A stretch of 64,000 nt of DNA, from contig NC_071332.1 in assembly GCF_010183535.1 (NCBI RefSeq), positions 6,324,001 to 6,388,000 of the forward strand. The letters run 5' to 3'. The translations under genes and the position numbers were made by a program. Below are positions 22,893 through 34,690 of this stretch, piece after piece. The stretch's first letter is position 1. Every line of letters starts with the position of its first letter. This DNA comes from Caenorhabditis remanei. Its lineage: Eukaryota; Nematoda; Chromadorea; Rhabditida; Rhabditidae. Under the pieces are notes generated by a model. That model ran no database searches. It had not been told where the DNA came from and saw only the letters and a list, made by a program, of their open reading frames with translations.

Positions 22893-24198
22893 ATGATAAT
22901 TTCAATTCAAAAAAGTGGGAACTCCGGTAAGTCCAAAATTAACTAAATAATCATTTTTTAGTAGAATTTGATAATTTTCGATATTTCAAAAATTTTGGTG
23001 ATTTCAGATGGAATTGCCGGTTGTCAACCCGAGTATCAACACACCAGAAAAAAAAAGAAATTTTGGAAGGATCGAATCTTGCCGAGGATCCAAAAATCGC
23101 TCGAAGTCGCTAAAAATATTTTCGTCGGGAACCTAGTCTTCATCTTCGCTGTTCTCACCATCTACATGGTTCTGGTGTTGGAAGCGTACAGAGAGAATCA
23201 GAGCTACATTGGAGCATCGGAAAAGATTGAGGAAACGAAGAAGTGAGTTATCATTCGAAACACTTATTGTTGCTTACGAACTTATTCAGATCATTTGGAT
23301 ATTCTACCTATTATGGTCTGGTGTTCGGGGTGGTTCTGGAAGTCATAAGGGTAATTTTGTTTTCATTTTCTTACTATTACTTTTCCATCTATGAGCATGA
23401 TCAATCTATTTTTGATCGGAACAAGCTGAACTTTGGAGTGTATACAGAAAGATATCCATGTTTTCTATTGCGATGTTAGTTCAGTGGTAACGGGGGGCAA
23501 TGAAGAAGAGAGGTTGCTGGTTCGACTCCCGCCTACTTCTCAATTTTTTCTATCAAAATTTCGAGAATTCTACCCCATTTTTCTAGAATAAATCTTTTTT
23601 CGGGAAAGTATCACATTAACACTTGAACATTATTGTTAAGAAAAAGGAATTATGTCTTTCAGGTTCCATTACTCAACTTTATTTTCAGAATTCTCTTCGC
23701 CACTTCAAGAAGCCCCCAATGCCATTCTACGTCCCAACAATTGGATCCGTTATGTCTCTGGTACTAAGTATTGTTACTGTAATAGTTGGAAACGTGGATG
23801 ACGCAGACTGGTTCAAACAAATCGCCATCGGATTCATTTACGGTAGGTAAAGTCTTCCAAACACACAGAAAAGAAGAATTTTCAGGAAAGACGATTGAGG
23901 TGACACTGTCTCGCTACACCATCTGGAATGGCTCTGCACAGGCTATTGGAGCATACATTGCACTGCATTTCGCCGTCCGAATGGCAATGATCATCGAAAA
24001 CGCTGGATTTGCAAACAGTGTGCAATTGATTCGGATTACGAGATACACGATGACTGCTATTGCTCTTTTCTGCGGATATCAGTTGGTTCGTACTCATCCT
24101 AACACTAGAGAAAACACGTGATTGCTTTTCAGGCAGCAGAATCGGAAAAGTTGCAACGAGAGGTGTTTGTAAAAGAAGATCAACGACACCGAGAATAG
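22893..24198 (+). CDS. Unrecognised 249-residue multi-pass membrane protein, copy B (six exons)
   Basis: Exons 22893-22926, 23008-23242, 23290-23350, 23689-23842, 23886-24085 and 24133-24198 join in frame with GT-AG borders. The weakest donor is GTTCGT at the end of exon 5. The protein has a basic N-terminal third (RKKKKFWKDR), then hydrophobic segments at about 49-69, 95-110, 122-144, 180-200 and 213-228, and a charged C-terminus. I do not recognise the family. A decayed paralogue (58010-58330, minus) keeps the exon 1/exon 2 layout, which supports the model. Copies C and D are intact; copy A lacks one A. Intron 3 holds the tRNA-like relic. Confidence 0.6.
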
Positions 24199-24238
24199 AG
24201 AAGTCAGACCAGTGGACGAGGAAAACGGAGTGGAAATT

Positions 24239-24550
24239 CCCCTCATTTTGTCCCCTTTTTCCCCCGTATTTTTAGAGGTCCCAGCATCATGCTGGGGTGG
24301 TTCCTCTCTCTTTTTTCTTCTTTTTTTCTTATTTTTTCCCCTTTTTCCCCCGTATTTTTAGAGGTCCCAGCATCATGCTGGGGTGGTTCCTCTCCCTTTT
24401 TTCTTCTTTTTTTTCTTATTTTGTCCCCTTTTTCCCCCGTATTTTTAGAGGTCCCAGCATCATGCTGGGGTGGTTCCTCTCCCTTTTTTCTTCTTTTTTT
24501 TCTTATTTTGTCCCCTTTTTCCCCCGTATTTTTAGAGGTCCCAGCATCAT
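24239..24550 (+). repeat. 86-bp satellite array, about 3.6 units (copy B)
   Basis: Same unit as at 9778-10881, contracted to three complete and one truncated unit. The last unit breaks after CCCAGCATCAT and joins the LTR-2 leader segment. Confidence 0.93.
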
Positions 24551-25032
24551 CCAGAGGTCCCAGAAAGTCCAGTTTTCTACTGTCTTCTGAATCGTCATTC
24601 TTCCACGACAGCCGCTGCTCAGACTCCACAGCTTTTCCTTCTTGGACATCTGTCCCGATCGCTGTCCTTCTACGGTCCATTGACGACACACGATCTTCAG
24701 CACGTCAAACACACCTCCACGGTGGTTTCCAGCACGATCCACACCCCATGGTGTATCCCACAGCATCGATGTATTCCTCACATCTTGAGCTCTTCCTCAC
24801 TCGGCTGCATCTCCGATCGGCTTCAAGGTGATCCCATGATCTCGAGCTCCTCGCTCTCAAACCCTTCGACGGCTTCCTCACAACGATGCCGACATCTCGT
24901 CCTACTGCATCGGGGTATCCAAATGCTGCTCCAACACTCTCCCTGCGCACCAACCAATCCGATTTGGAGTATTCCAGCCTTCCTCGGTGGTCCCTTGATC
25001 CTGATCGCCAATGTTATATCGTTAGGTGGCAG
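24551..25032 (-). mobile_element. Leader and 5' LTR tip of a second LTR element (LTR-2), copy B
   Basis: On the minus strand the 20-base LTR tip (25012-25032, ending ATATAACA) is followed by TTGGCGATCAGG, the same primer-binding-like decamer as in the first element, then about 450 bases of GC-richer leader/gag-like sequence that stops at the satellite. The complete LTR survives only in copy D (53021-53190). At 25032 the LTR is cut and joined to an RTE fragment. Confidence 0.7.
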
Positions 25033-26516
25033 TCACTTCACCGTTCACAAACTCCTAGCGAAAAAGTTCTCGCGCTACCTGAAAGAAGGAAAAGTTCCAA
25101 CAAAGTGGAAATCGTCAAAAACGACTCTAATATTCAAGAAAGGAGACAAAGAAAATCTAGAAAATTATCGTCCGATCTGCCTGCTTCCCGTACTATATAA
25201 AGCTTTCACGAAATGTATTCTGAATAGAATCCGGAATTCATTGGAAGAAGCACAACCGGTCGAACAAGCAGGATTCAGAAGATCCTTCTCGACGATTGAC
25301 CACATCCATTCAGTGCAACGACTGCTGGAAGTAGGTCGAGAATACCAAATACCAATCACAATGATATTTATCGACTTCAAGAAGGCATTCGACACGATTG
25401 AACCTGCCGCTCTATGGGAAAGCCTGAAGACTCAAGGGATAGACTCTGGATACATAAAACTCCTAAAAGAGTGTTACAACGATTGCTCCACCACAATCAT
25501 ACCATTCTATAACCCAGTCAATATCCCCATTACCAGAGGTGTCAGACAAGGTGACCCCATCTCACCAAACTTGTTTTCTGCTTGTCTCGAAACGGCCTTT
25601 AGTCGAATGTCATGGCCACATATAAAAGAAGACAAAGATGACTATGATAACTCCCCTGGTATCAGAATTAACGGCAGAAACCTAACACATCTACGATTCG
25701 CCGACGATATCATTCTCATCTCGAAAACTCCACAAATAGCGGAAAAAATGCTACAAGAGCTGGTAAACAGTTGTGAAACAGTCGGTCTGGAAATAAACGC
25801 GAATAAAACAAAAGTGCTGAGGAACAAATTTGCGTCAAGTCACCAAATAAATATCAGAAAAAACAACACCATGACTGCAATTGAAGATGTTGAGGAATAC
25901 GTATACTTGGGAAGACTGCTCAATACAAAAAACGATCTAGAGCCAGAAATTCACAGAAGACGACGATCAGCATGGGCGGCACTCAACAACATCAAAAACA
26001 CAACAGATGCCTTGACATGTCCGAAAATCCGAGCGCAACTTTTCGACTCCATTGTTCTCCCCGCACTGACATATGGATCAGAAACATGGACTTTCACTAA
26101 AGCTCTATCCGAAAGAGTAAGAATAACACATGCCGCACTGGAACGTAAACTCGTCGGAATTACCCTCACGGAACAACGAGAGAAAGACCTCCACCGAGAA
26201 GATATAAGGAAGATGTCCCAAGTGAAAGACCCTCTTGTCTTCATAACGAAACGAAAGTTAGGTTGGGCTGGCCACGTGATGAGAAGAAACGATAATCGGT
26301 GGACAACGCTACTTCAAGAATGGATACCCAGAAATGAGAAAAGACCAGTAGGAAGACCACCAATGCGATGGGCCGACTCCCTGAGGAAAGAAATCTCAGT
26401 GCGACAAGGAACTCAATTGATCGAACCTTGGAGCACAATCGCCAAAGATCGGAAAAAATGGATAGCTGTGATCCGCGCCCACACCAACTGAGCGAAGAAC
26501 GGATCGACTAAGTAAG
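25032..26516 (+). mobile_element. RTE 3' fragment (plus), unit B
   Basis: Starts inside the reverse transcriptase region (equivalent to 13238 in the left arm) and runs to the RTE 3' end GACTAAGTAAG next to the LTR. The junction with the LTR-2 tip has at most 1-2 bases of shared sequence. Confidence 0.9.
25033..26491 (+). pseudogene. Truncated RTE reverse transcriptase
   Basis: Encodes residues equivalent to about 421-906 of the RTE protein: all RT core motifs ([23 protein letters not shown]) and the C-terminal region, but no endonuclease. An open frame begins upstream at 24680 in antisense LTR-2 leader and reads in frame into this fragment (603 codons in total). The upstream part shows no coding signature, so the fusion is probably fortuitous. 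Confidence 0.85.
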
Positions 26517-29500
26517 TGTTGTGACGTTGTTTATTTAGTCACAAAGATTTATATTATTTTTGATCTACCTTTTTGATCTACCCGCTTTCCCTCGTATTCC
26601 CCCGTTTGCCCGCGAAGAGGAAATGTCATCCTTTTCCTCTCGTTCTAAAGTCAGTTGTAGTTTTATACCTGCTTCCGGAACGTGACCGTTACGGATAGAT
26701 TGTACCCCTTGTCCCCCTCATTTTATTATTCCGAATCACTAATAAACGAGTGATTATTATACATTGTTTCTCTATTAGCACGAGATACAACAGTGGCGAT
26801 CAGATTTCGAGCTCTTTTGAGTGAGAAAACCACCGAATCACTTGTTAGCTCCTTTCTTACACGTGAACCCGGAAAGAAAGTCTAGCAAAGTGATAAGAAT
26901 TCTGTTTTGCTTACACGTGAACCCGGAAAGCAAAATCAGTTTTCTCTGCCTCTAGTGTTTGTTAGCCTTTCTTACACGTGAACCCGGAAAGAAAGACTAA
27001 CGAAGTGTTGAAAATTGAGTGGTGCTTACACGTGAACCCGGAAAGCACACCCAATTTACAGAGAAATATCGATTTTTGCTAGTCAAAAACGAAAAGTAGT
27101 CGGTTTCCGGTTGGATTTTATCCGACGGATATCGATTTTTCTCTGGTGATTGAGGCGATCGAAGTGATAGATACTGGTTGTTACCCAGTTTATCTAAAGT
27201 TTGATTGAAAAATGTCAGACGCAGAGATGAACCGAAAGTTCATCGAAATGATGGAATTCATGCAAAAGCAAATGGCAGAACAAGCCAAAAAGCATGAAGA
27301 AACCATTGCTGTCTTGACAAAAGCCGTGGCGGAAAAGAGTCAAATTGATGGTTCCTTGGGAACATCAAGCGGACTAACCGTGTCACAATCACAGTTGATG
27401 AACGACATTGGTGGTAGAATTACGGTGTTCCAATTCGATTTGGAAACCGAGAAAACATTCTCAAAGTGGTACGCGCGTTACAGTACGGCGTTTACTGAGG
27501 AAGGGAAGGGTCTCGATGACAAAAACAAAGTTGCTCTGTTAGTGAGTAAATTGTCAGAGGAGGTATATGAACAGTATTCTAGAAGAATCTGTCCCAAATT
27601 GCACCATGAGGTGAATTTCAAAGATACCGTCGACATTTTAAAGGAAATGTTCGATATAAAGAAGAGTTTGTTCTCGCATAGATTCGCGTGCATCAATATT
27701 GCTCGTGATGGTGACTCTCCAGTTGAATACACAAACAAGGTGAACGCGTTGTGTGAATTGGCAATGTTGAAAGACATTGACCCTGATGGCTGGAAAGTTT
27801 TCTTTTGGCTAAGAGGGTTAGATCCAACACAGGATACCAAAGCTCGTGCATATTTTCTGAAATATGTCGAGAAGAAGACGGAACTGGGAGAAAAAGTTAA
27901 CATCAATGAGTTATGTACGGAATGGCAGAAACTTTTGAGTCAAACTAGTGCGGTGTCTGAGATGGAGAAAAGTGATACGGCAGTGAGAGCAGTGTATGCT
28001 AAAAAGCCGAGTAATCAGGATCAGAGTGGAGACAAGAACACATCAGAATATGATTATTCTGAAGGTGGAAAGTGTTGGAACTGTGGGAAACGTGGCCATA
28101 GGAAGCCAGATTGTCCCAAACCACTCACAACATGTTTCGATTGTCAGAAGAAGGGACATATGTCCAGTTTTTGCAGATCGAGAAAAGATTCGTCATCAAG
28201 AAAGACACAACACGTTGCCATAGTTGGTGGAGCTTCTTCGGAAGATGCTGAGGTCAATTCTGTCCGTCAGTATGTGTCAATAGATGTGAATAGTGAGTCG
28301 GTGGAGTTTCAGTTGGATACGGGATCTGATATCACACTCATCGGAAGGGAAGATTGGAGTAGAATAGGAAAGCCTGACTTGGAGAGATGTAGATCTAAAG
28401 TGAAGTCAGCAAGTGGAAATGAGTTGAAGATACTAGGCAGGGCGCTAGTGGAGTTCAGACTCAAAGGATCAGTAGGTACTGGTTATGTGTATGTCCGAGA
28501 ACACGGAAATCTGTTGGGGTTAGACTGGATTGGAAGATCCAAAGAGATGTCTTATCACATGGGAATGATGGTCAATGAGCTGACACATTCAAACACAGAT
28601 GGAATCCATGGGGGATTGAACGGAAAGTTTCCGGAGGTGTTCAAGAAGGGACTAAAACGGTGTGTTAAAAAGAAGGCAGTTCTCAAGGTAAAGGAGAATG
28701 CAACACCGGTCTTCAGATCGAAGCGTCCAAGTGTACAGGGAGCTTCAAGGGTCGTGGAGAAAGCAGTGTCGTCGTGCACTATTAGTCAAGGTGGGAAGAT
28801 CCCTAGGAAGATCCCATTACAGCCATGGAAGACACCGGAGCGTGTTTGGCAAAGAGTTCATATCGACTATGCAGGTCCAGAGAACGGACAATACTATCTT
28901 GTCGCAGTTGATGCTAAATCAAAATGGGCAGAGGTTAAGATAGTGAAGTCGATATCGGCAGTTTCGACCGTCGGAACATTGAAAGACATGTTCAGTCAAC
29001 ACGGTTACCCTGAAACTTTGGTTTCTGATAATGGTACACAGTTCGTGTCAAAGGAATTTGCTACGATGTGCCAGGATGCAGGAATTGAGCATGTTCGCTC
29101 ACCAGCATTTCATCCTCAATCGAACGGTCAAGCAGAAAGATTTGTTGACACATTGAAGAGAGGATTGAAAAAGTTAAAAAGGGAGGGAAGTGTGAACAAT
29201 GAGATCTTATCTCAATTTCTGTTACACTATCGCTCAACACCGTCAAATGCTCTTGGAGGTTTGACACCAGCAGAAGTTCATCTCGGAAGGCGTCTGAGAA
29301 CAAGGTTATCGTTGATGATGCCGCAGTTGAATAAGACTGTAGATTCAGAGCAAGTTGCAATGAAAGAACAGTTTGATAAGCATCACGGAGTGAAAGCCAG
29401 AAGTTACCGTAAAGGTGATTCTGTATTTGTGAAGGTATTCGAGAAGAATACATGGTCGTGGAAGCCTGGAAAGGTTAACCAGCGACAAGGTCGAGTCGTC

Positions 29501-30286
29501 TACGTCATCGGTCTGAATGACGGACGAGAGCGTGTTGTACATGCCAATCAAATGAAGATGCGATTGGAGGAGTCAACACAGGAGCAAAGCAAGGAGCATG
29601 AGTGGGCTACCACTATGTTCGATGTGTTCGAGTTGCCGACAGTTTGGTCGACAAGGAAGTCTACCGATGAAGCGAAGAGGGATATGCCATCTACACCAGT
29701 CATGGATTCACCACAACGAGTGCATCAAGGTCAAGGGACATCATCATCTCCAGCGCGACAAGTTCAGTCAAGGGCATCTACTCAACCGTCGTCAAGTCAG
29801 TCAACAACTACATCAGTTCAAGGACAACGGCTTGCTCCGTCTCCAGTTCAACCAAGAAGGACAACCCGTGTCAGGAAGAACGTCGTCAAGTACGATCCAT
29901 CAGCTCACATCTAAATTCTCATTTGTGATTATTCCTATTGTTCTACTTATCCTGATACCATCATTGTTGTTACCTGATTAACCAGTATGTTTTATCTTTA
30001 CGTAGGGAGGTGTTGTGACGTTGTTTATTTAGTCACAAAGATTTATATTATTTTTGATCTACCTTTTTGATCTACCCGCTTTCCCTCGTATTCCCCCGTT
30101 TGCCCGCGAAGAGGAAATGTCATCCTTTTCCTCTCGTTCTAAAGTCAGTTGTAGTTTTATACCTGCTTCCGGAACGTGACCGTTACGGATAGATTGTACC
30201 CCTTGTCCCCCTCATTCTATTATTCCGAATCACTAATAAACGAGTGATTATTATACATTGTTTCTCTATTAGCACGAGATACAACA
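26517..30286 (+). mobile_element. Ty3/gypsy-like LTR element lacking RT, copy 2
   Basis: Structural twin of 14720-18489, displaced by 11797 bp: LTRs 26517-26792 and 30011-30286 with the same single T/C difference, and the leader stem-loops at 26838-27057. Same RTE flanks on both sides. Confidence 0.92.
27212..29914 (+). CDS. Gag-protease-integrase polyprotein, copy 2
   Basis: 900 residues that appear identical to the copy at 15415: two CCHC knuckles, LDTGSD protease, truncated RT entry, and D,D-35-E integrase with GPY-like tail. RT and RNase H are absent. Confidence 0.9.
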   Translation: MSDAEMNRKFIEMMEFMQKQMAEQAKKHEETIAVLTKAVAEKSQIDGSLGTSSGLTVSQSQLMNDIGGRITVFQFDLETEKTFSKWYARYSTAFTEEGKGLDDKNKVALLVSKLSEEVYEQYSRRICPKLHHEVNFKDTVDILKEMFDIKKSLFSHRFACINIARDGDSPVEYTNKVNALCELAMLKDIDPDGWKVFFWLRGLDPTQDTKARAYFLKYVEKKTELGEKVNINELCTEWQKLLSQTSAVSEMEKSDTAVRAVYAKKPSNQDQSGDKNTSEYDYSEGGKCWNCGKRGHRKPDCPKPLTTCFDCQKKGHMSSFCRSRKDSSSRKTQHVAIVGGASSEDAEVNSVRQYVSIDVNSESVEFQLDTGSDITLIGREDWSRIGKPDLERCRSKVKSASGNELKILGRALVEFRLKGSVGTGYVYVREHGNLLGLDWIGRSKEMSYHMGMMVNELTHSNTDGIHGGLNGKFPEVFKKGLKRCVKKKAVLKVKENATPVFRSKRPSVQGASRVVEKAVSSCTISQGGKIPRKIPLQPWKTPERVWQRVHIDYAGPENGQYYLVAVDAKSKWAEVKIVKSISAVSTVGTLKDMFSQHGYPETLVSDNGTQFVSKEFATMCQDAGIEHVRSPAFHPQSNGQAERFVDTLKRGLKKLKREGSVNNEILSQFLLHYRSTPSNALGGLTPAEVHLGRRLRTRLSLMMPQLNKTVDSEQVAMKEQFDKHHGVKARSYRKGDSVFVKVFEKNTWSWKPGKVNQRQGRVVYVIGLNDGRERVVHANQMKMRLEESTQEQSKEHEWATTMFDVFELPTVWSTRKSTDEAKRDMPSTPVMDSPQRVHQGQGTSSSPARQVQSRASTQPSSSQSTTTSVQGQRLAPSPVQPRRTTRVRKNVVKYDPSAHI

Positions 30287-33200
30287 CTTAGTTACTTAGT
30301 CGATCCGTTCTTCGCTCAGTTGGTGTGGGCGCGGATCACAGCTATCCATTTTTTCCGATCTTTGGCGATTGTGCTCCAAGGTTCGATCAATTGAGTTCCT
30401 TGTCGCACTGAGATTTCTTTCCTCAGGGAGTCGGCCCATCGCATTGGTGGTCTTCCTACTGGTCTTTTCTCATTTCTGGGTATCCATTCTTGAAGTAGCG
30501 TTGTCCACCGATTATCGTTTCTTCTCATCACGTGGCCAGCCCAACCTAACTTTCGTTTCGTTATGAAGACAAGAGGGTCTTTCACTTGGGACATCTTCCT
30601 TATATCTTCTCGGTGGAGGTCTTTCTCTCGTTGTTCCGTGAGGGTAATTCCGACGAGTTTACGTTCCAGTGCGGCATGTGTTATTCTTACTCTTTCGGAT
30701 AGAGCTTTAGTGAAAGTCCATGTTTCTGATCCATATGTCAGTGCGGGGAGAACAATGGAGTCGAAAAGTTGCGCTCGGATTTTCGGACATGTCAAGGCAT
30801 CTGTTGTGTTTTTGATGTTGTTGAGTGCCGCCCATGCTGATCGTCGTCTTCTGTGAATTTCTGGCTCTAGATCGTTTTTTGTATTGAGCAGTCTTCCCAA
30901 GTATACGTATTCCTCAACATCTTCAATTGCAGTCATGGTGTTGTTTTTTCTGATATTTATTTGGTGACTTGACGCAAATTTGTTCCTCAGCACTTTTGTT
31001 TTATTCGCGTTTATTTCCAGACCGACTGTTTCACAACTGTTTACCAGCTCTTGTAGCATTTTTTCCGCTATTTGTGGAGTTTTCGAGATGAGAATGATAT
31101 CGTCGGCGAATCGTAGATGTGTTAGGTTTCTGCCGTTAATTCTGATACCAGGGGAGTTATCATAGTCATCTTTGTCTTCTTTTATATGTGGCCATGACAT
31201 TCGACTAAAGGCCGTTTCGAGACAAGCAGAAAACAAGTTTGGTGAGATGGGGTCACCTTGTCTGACACCTCTGGTAATGGGGATATTGACTGGGTTATAG
31301 AATGGTATGATTGTGGTGGAGCAATCGTTGTAACACTCTTTTAGGAGTTTTATGTATCCAGAGTCTATCCCTTGAGTCTTCAGGCTTTCCCATAGAGCGG
31401 CAGGTTCAATCGTGTCGAATGCCTTCTTGAAGTCGATAAATATCATTGTGATTGGTATTTGGTATTCTCGACCTACTTCCAGCAGTCGTTGCACTGAATG
31501 GATGTGGTCAATCGTCGAGAAGGATCTTCTGAATCCTGCTTGTTCGACCGGTTGTGCTTCTTCCAATGAATTCCGGATTCTATTCAGAATACATTTCGTG
31601 AAAGCTTTATATAGTACGGGAAGCAGGCAGATCGGACGATAATTTTCTAGATTTTCTTTGTCTCCTTTCTTGAATATTAGAGTCGTTTTTGACGATTTCC
31701 ACTTTGTTGGAACTTTTCCTTCTTTCAGGTAGCGCGAGAACTTTTTCGCTAGGAGTTTGTGAACGGTGAAGTGACAGCTTTTCAGGAAGTCTGCTGATAT
31801 CTTGTCTTCTCCCGCCGCTTTACCGTTTTGGAATGAGTTCAGGGAGTGTTGGATTTCTTCTGGAAGGAATGGAGGTAATTCTTCTGTTTGTTGAGGGAGA
31901 GTGGTTGTAGCGCTCGGCTTTTTGGTTGCAAACAGGTTTGCGTAGAATCGTCTTACTTCGATTTCCATTTTTTCTCGAGAAGTGAGTTTTTCTCCCGTCT
32001 CTCCTGATATCAAACATGGAATGTATGATTGGTATTCGTTGATGTCCCTTGCAACCTTCTTCAGACTCCTTTTCTGGTTTGCAGCATTCAGAAGTCTATC
32101 TTTCGTGAAATTTTCATGATCTTTCTTCACTGCTTGCCTACATTCTTTGGACAGGGTCTTGAAATTGGGGTCTGATCTATTAGTGCATCTTCTCTTTGTC
32201 AGTAATAGTCTTGTATTGTCCGTCAGTCTATTTCTAGAATGATTATTTGGCATTGTCACAGCAGCGTCTTGCGCGTTCTTCAGAACGTGTATAAGGGTAT
32301 CGTACTCCTTATCGATATCTTGATCTTCACAAGAGTCAAGAGTTTCTGTTGCGAGCAACGCTGCTGTCGGGTCTAGGACTCTTCTAGGCGGCTTCCTTCT
32401 CTTCACTTGCTCGTACTTCGCCTGCTTTGCGTTTATGTGGATTTTTGCTCGTAGCATACGGTGATCGCTGCCGTTTGTGAATGAAGGAACAACAGAGACG
32501 TCGGTGATGTATTTTCCGTTTGCAAGAATGTGATCCAACTCGTGTCTGTGTTGTTTATCGGGACTGATGTAGGTCCATCGTCGGTGAGTCGGCTTTATGA
32601 ACTGTGAGTTCGTGTGGAATACTCTGTTGACCTCGCAGAACGTGGCAAGTCTCTCTCCACTGTCGTTTCTCTTTTCCATGGAGTGTGGGCCAATGAATAC
32701 TTCGTTTCCTTTCCTTTCACCGATTCTGGCATTAAAGTCTCCTATGACCATTTTATATCTACTCTTGCATGACTTGTACACGTCTTCTAGATTTTCGTAG
32801 AAATTTGAATGTTCTTCTTCTTCGTAATCAGCGGTGGGTGCATAGCCTTGTATGATAGTGCACTGATTCTTGTTCACTTGCAGTGTAATGTATCCGATAC
32901 GATGACTCACTATCTTTATCTCTTTTATTTTTGGCATAAGGGATTTATTAATTATAAATCCTACACCGCCAGATACAGAAGAGTCGTTGCGTTTTCCAAG
33001 TATTACGCCGGTTCCGTCCCGATTTGTCATATGCACTTCTGCGGATCTTTTTGTTTCTGAGAGACCAATAATGTCGTATTTAATGCGATTTGTCTCTTCG
33101 AGTAGTTCTGCAAGTCTGTTGTCTGTGGCGACAGACCTGCAGTTAAAAGTGCATATTCTTAGATCGGTTTTTCTGGTTTTTGGCCGGGTTAACTTTGTCC

Positions 33201-33585
33201 TTTTTGAGTGGTAGACATTCTTTTCATAATTTAAGAATGTGCACTAAATTGGCTCACACTTACAGTAAGTTCACTGAAATTACAGTACTTTCGTTTGCTT
33301 TTTCTGCTTGATTATTGAAATAAACTGTTTTCAAAGAATATTGTTACATCTGTTGACGAAAAGTGTATAAGAAAATGAAAAAAAGTGCACGGAAAATAAT
33401 AGATTTGTCTCTAGAAATTTACCGTTCTCGAGTAACGCGTCACGTCGTTGAAGCTTACGAGAGTTTAATGAAAAGTTGAAATATGATCCATCACCAACTC
33501 ATTGTCTTGAATTTATCGAGCTCATTGAAATTATTGTATTCTGTTATTCTATTTGAATGCTTGTATGGTTTTCAATAAAGATTTT
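30287..33585 (-). mobile_element. RTE-type non-LTR retrotransposon, full-length copy 2 (minus)
   Basis: Same as 18490-21788, offset 11797 bp. No insertion in the endonuclease region. Confidence 0.87.
30316..33036 (-). CDS. RTE endonuclease-reverse transcriptase, copy 2
   Basis: 906 residues from the first Met, frame open further upstream as in copy 1. All endonuclease and RT motifs are retained. No difference from copy 1 was noticed in the protein. Confidence 0.92.
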   Translation of the reverse strand: MHMTNRDGTGVILGKRNDSSVSGGVGFIINKSLMPKIKEIKIVSHRIGYITLQVNKNQCTIIQGYAPTADYEEEEHSNFYENLEDVYKSCKSRYKMVIGDFNARIGERKGNEVFIGPHSMEKRNDSGERLATFCEVNRVFHTNSQFIKPTHRRWTYISPDKQHRHELDHILANGKYITDVSVVPSFTNGSDHRMLRAKIHINAKQAKYEQVKRRKPPRRVLDPTAALLATETLDSCEDQDIDKEYDTLIHVLKNAQDAAVTMPNNHSRNRLTDNTRLLLTKRRCTNRSDPNFKTLSKECRQAVKKDHENFTKDRLLNAANQKRSLKKVARDINEYQSYIPCLISGETGEKLTSREKMEIEVRRFYANLFATKKPSATTTLPQQTEELPPFLPEEIQHSLNSFQNGKAAGEDKISADFLKSCHFTVHKLLAKKFSRYLKEGKVPTKWKSSKTTLIFKKGDKENLENYRPICLLPVLYKAFTKCILNRIRNSLEEAQPVEQAGFRRSFSTIDHIHSVQRLLEVGREYQIPITMIFIDFKKAFDTIEPAALWESLKTQGIDSGYIKLLKECYNDCSTTIIPFYNPVNIPITRGVRQGDPISPNLFSACLETAFSRMSWPHIKEDKDDYDNSPGIRINGRNLTHLRFADDIILISKTPQIAEKMLQELVNSCETVGLEINANKTKVLRNKFASSHQINIRKNNTMTAIEDVEEYVYLGRLLNTKNDLEPEIHRRRRSAWAALNNIKNTTDALTCPKIRAQLFDSIVLPALTYGSETWTFTKALSERVRITHAALERKLVGITLTEQREKDLHREDIRKMSQVKDPLVFITKRKLGWAGHVMRRNDNRWTTLLQEWIPRNEKRPVGRPPMRWADSLRKEISVRQGTQLIEPWSTIAKDRKKWIAVIRAHTN

Positions 33586-34690
33586 CGTTCGGATTTGTTC
33601 TTTATTTTTCAACCAAAGAGAACATTGTGGATGTGTCGTAACTTCTGGTATAGCTCACATTCAGATTTCACATTGCTCTAGAAATGACAATATACATTCC
33701 CAAAAGTTTACAGTTTATCGCATTACTCCTCTTTCCGAAATGAAAAAAAGATTATTTTGAGATCATGAAGATTATATTCTAAACAACTGACACTGTGAGA
33801 CTCAGTTTGAAGCAATTGTTCTCTTGAGCTCAAATAGATAAAAGACAAAAGTCGGAATAATATACAACACACCTACTTTTTCAGATTCTCATCTCAATAA
33901 GAGCAATTGCTGTTGAAGCATTCCAACTGTTTGACCTTTTTCCATTCGTATAAAAGCAGCATAATATCCACTACAGAATTCTATAGATTTTTTATATCTT
34001 CTATGATCTCGGTCTGGAATATATTGGACCAATATGACATATGGCTCCGAACTCACCAAAAAGAAAAACAAGTTCTTGAGGTGATTTTTTAAGATGCGAA
34101 TAAGACAATTTAGAGGAAAATGATTTAGATAATCTGAAGTGTCGAAAAAGCAAAAGATTCAAAAGGACAACTTTAAAGATTATTGAGCGCAATGTTTGTT
34201 TTTCTGTTATTATTCTGAGATTTCTGGAACTCTCAAAATCTGAACATGCACGAATCTTGTTATGAGGAGTTTCAGATGTTTCAGATAGTGATAAGACTGG
34301 TATCATCTGTTTTCCACTCTACAATCACAGATTAGCACCTCAATGAATTCAAACACAACTTGGTTGAATCAGAAATTTGGATGATCCTTTTCAAGAACTA
34401 AAATTATTAAATGTTTCATTTTTTGAGAGGAAAACAAAAGCATACTTTATTTCAGAAGCTTATGATGATCAACATGAATCATAACTCTCAGTTAAAAACC
34501 ATTCAGAATCAAAATATCAACATCTTCGGAACCCGTTAGCCTTTAAAAAGCACATATTCCAAGTGTACCAATATCTAAAATGGGAAATCAATTAACGAGA
34601 GAAGCTTCAACTTTTCAACAAGATTTTTTGATTAAAAGGAACACTGGAAAGATTTAGCGGTGAAGAAGAGTCGGCGCGAACACCAGAAAG
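33586..34690. repeat. Non-coding part of duplicated block, copy C
   Basis: As copy B, with one extra base near 34287 (CAGATAGTGAT where the others have CAGATGTGAT). No supported gene. Confidence 0.6.

Noticed and set aside
24243..24689. Minus-strand Lys/Glu-rich frame (also at 36041 and 52252)
   Set aside because: Antisense reading of the satellite, with periodic peptide content matching the 86-bp unit.
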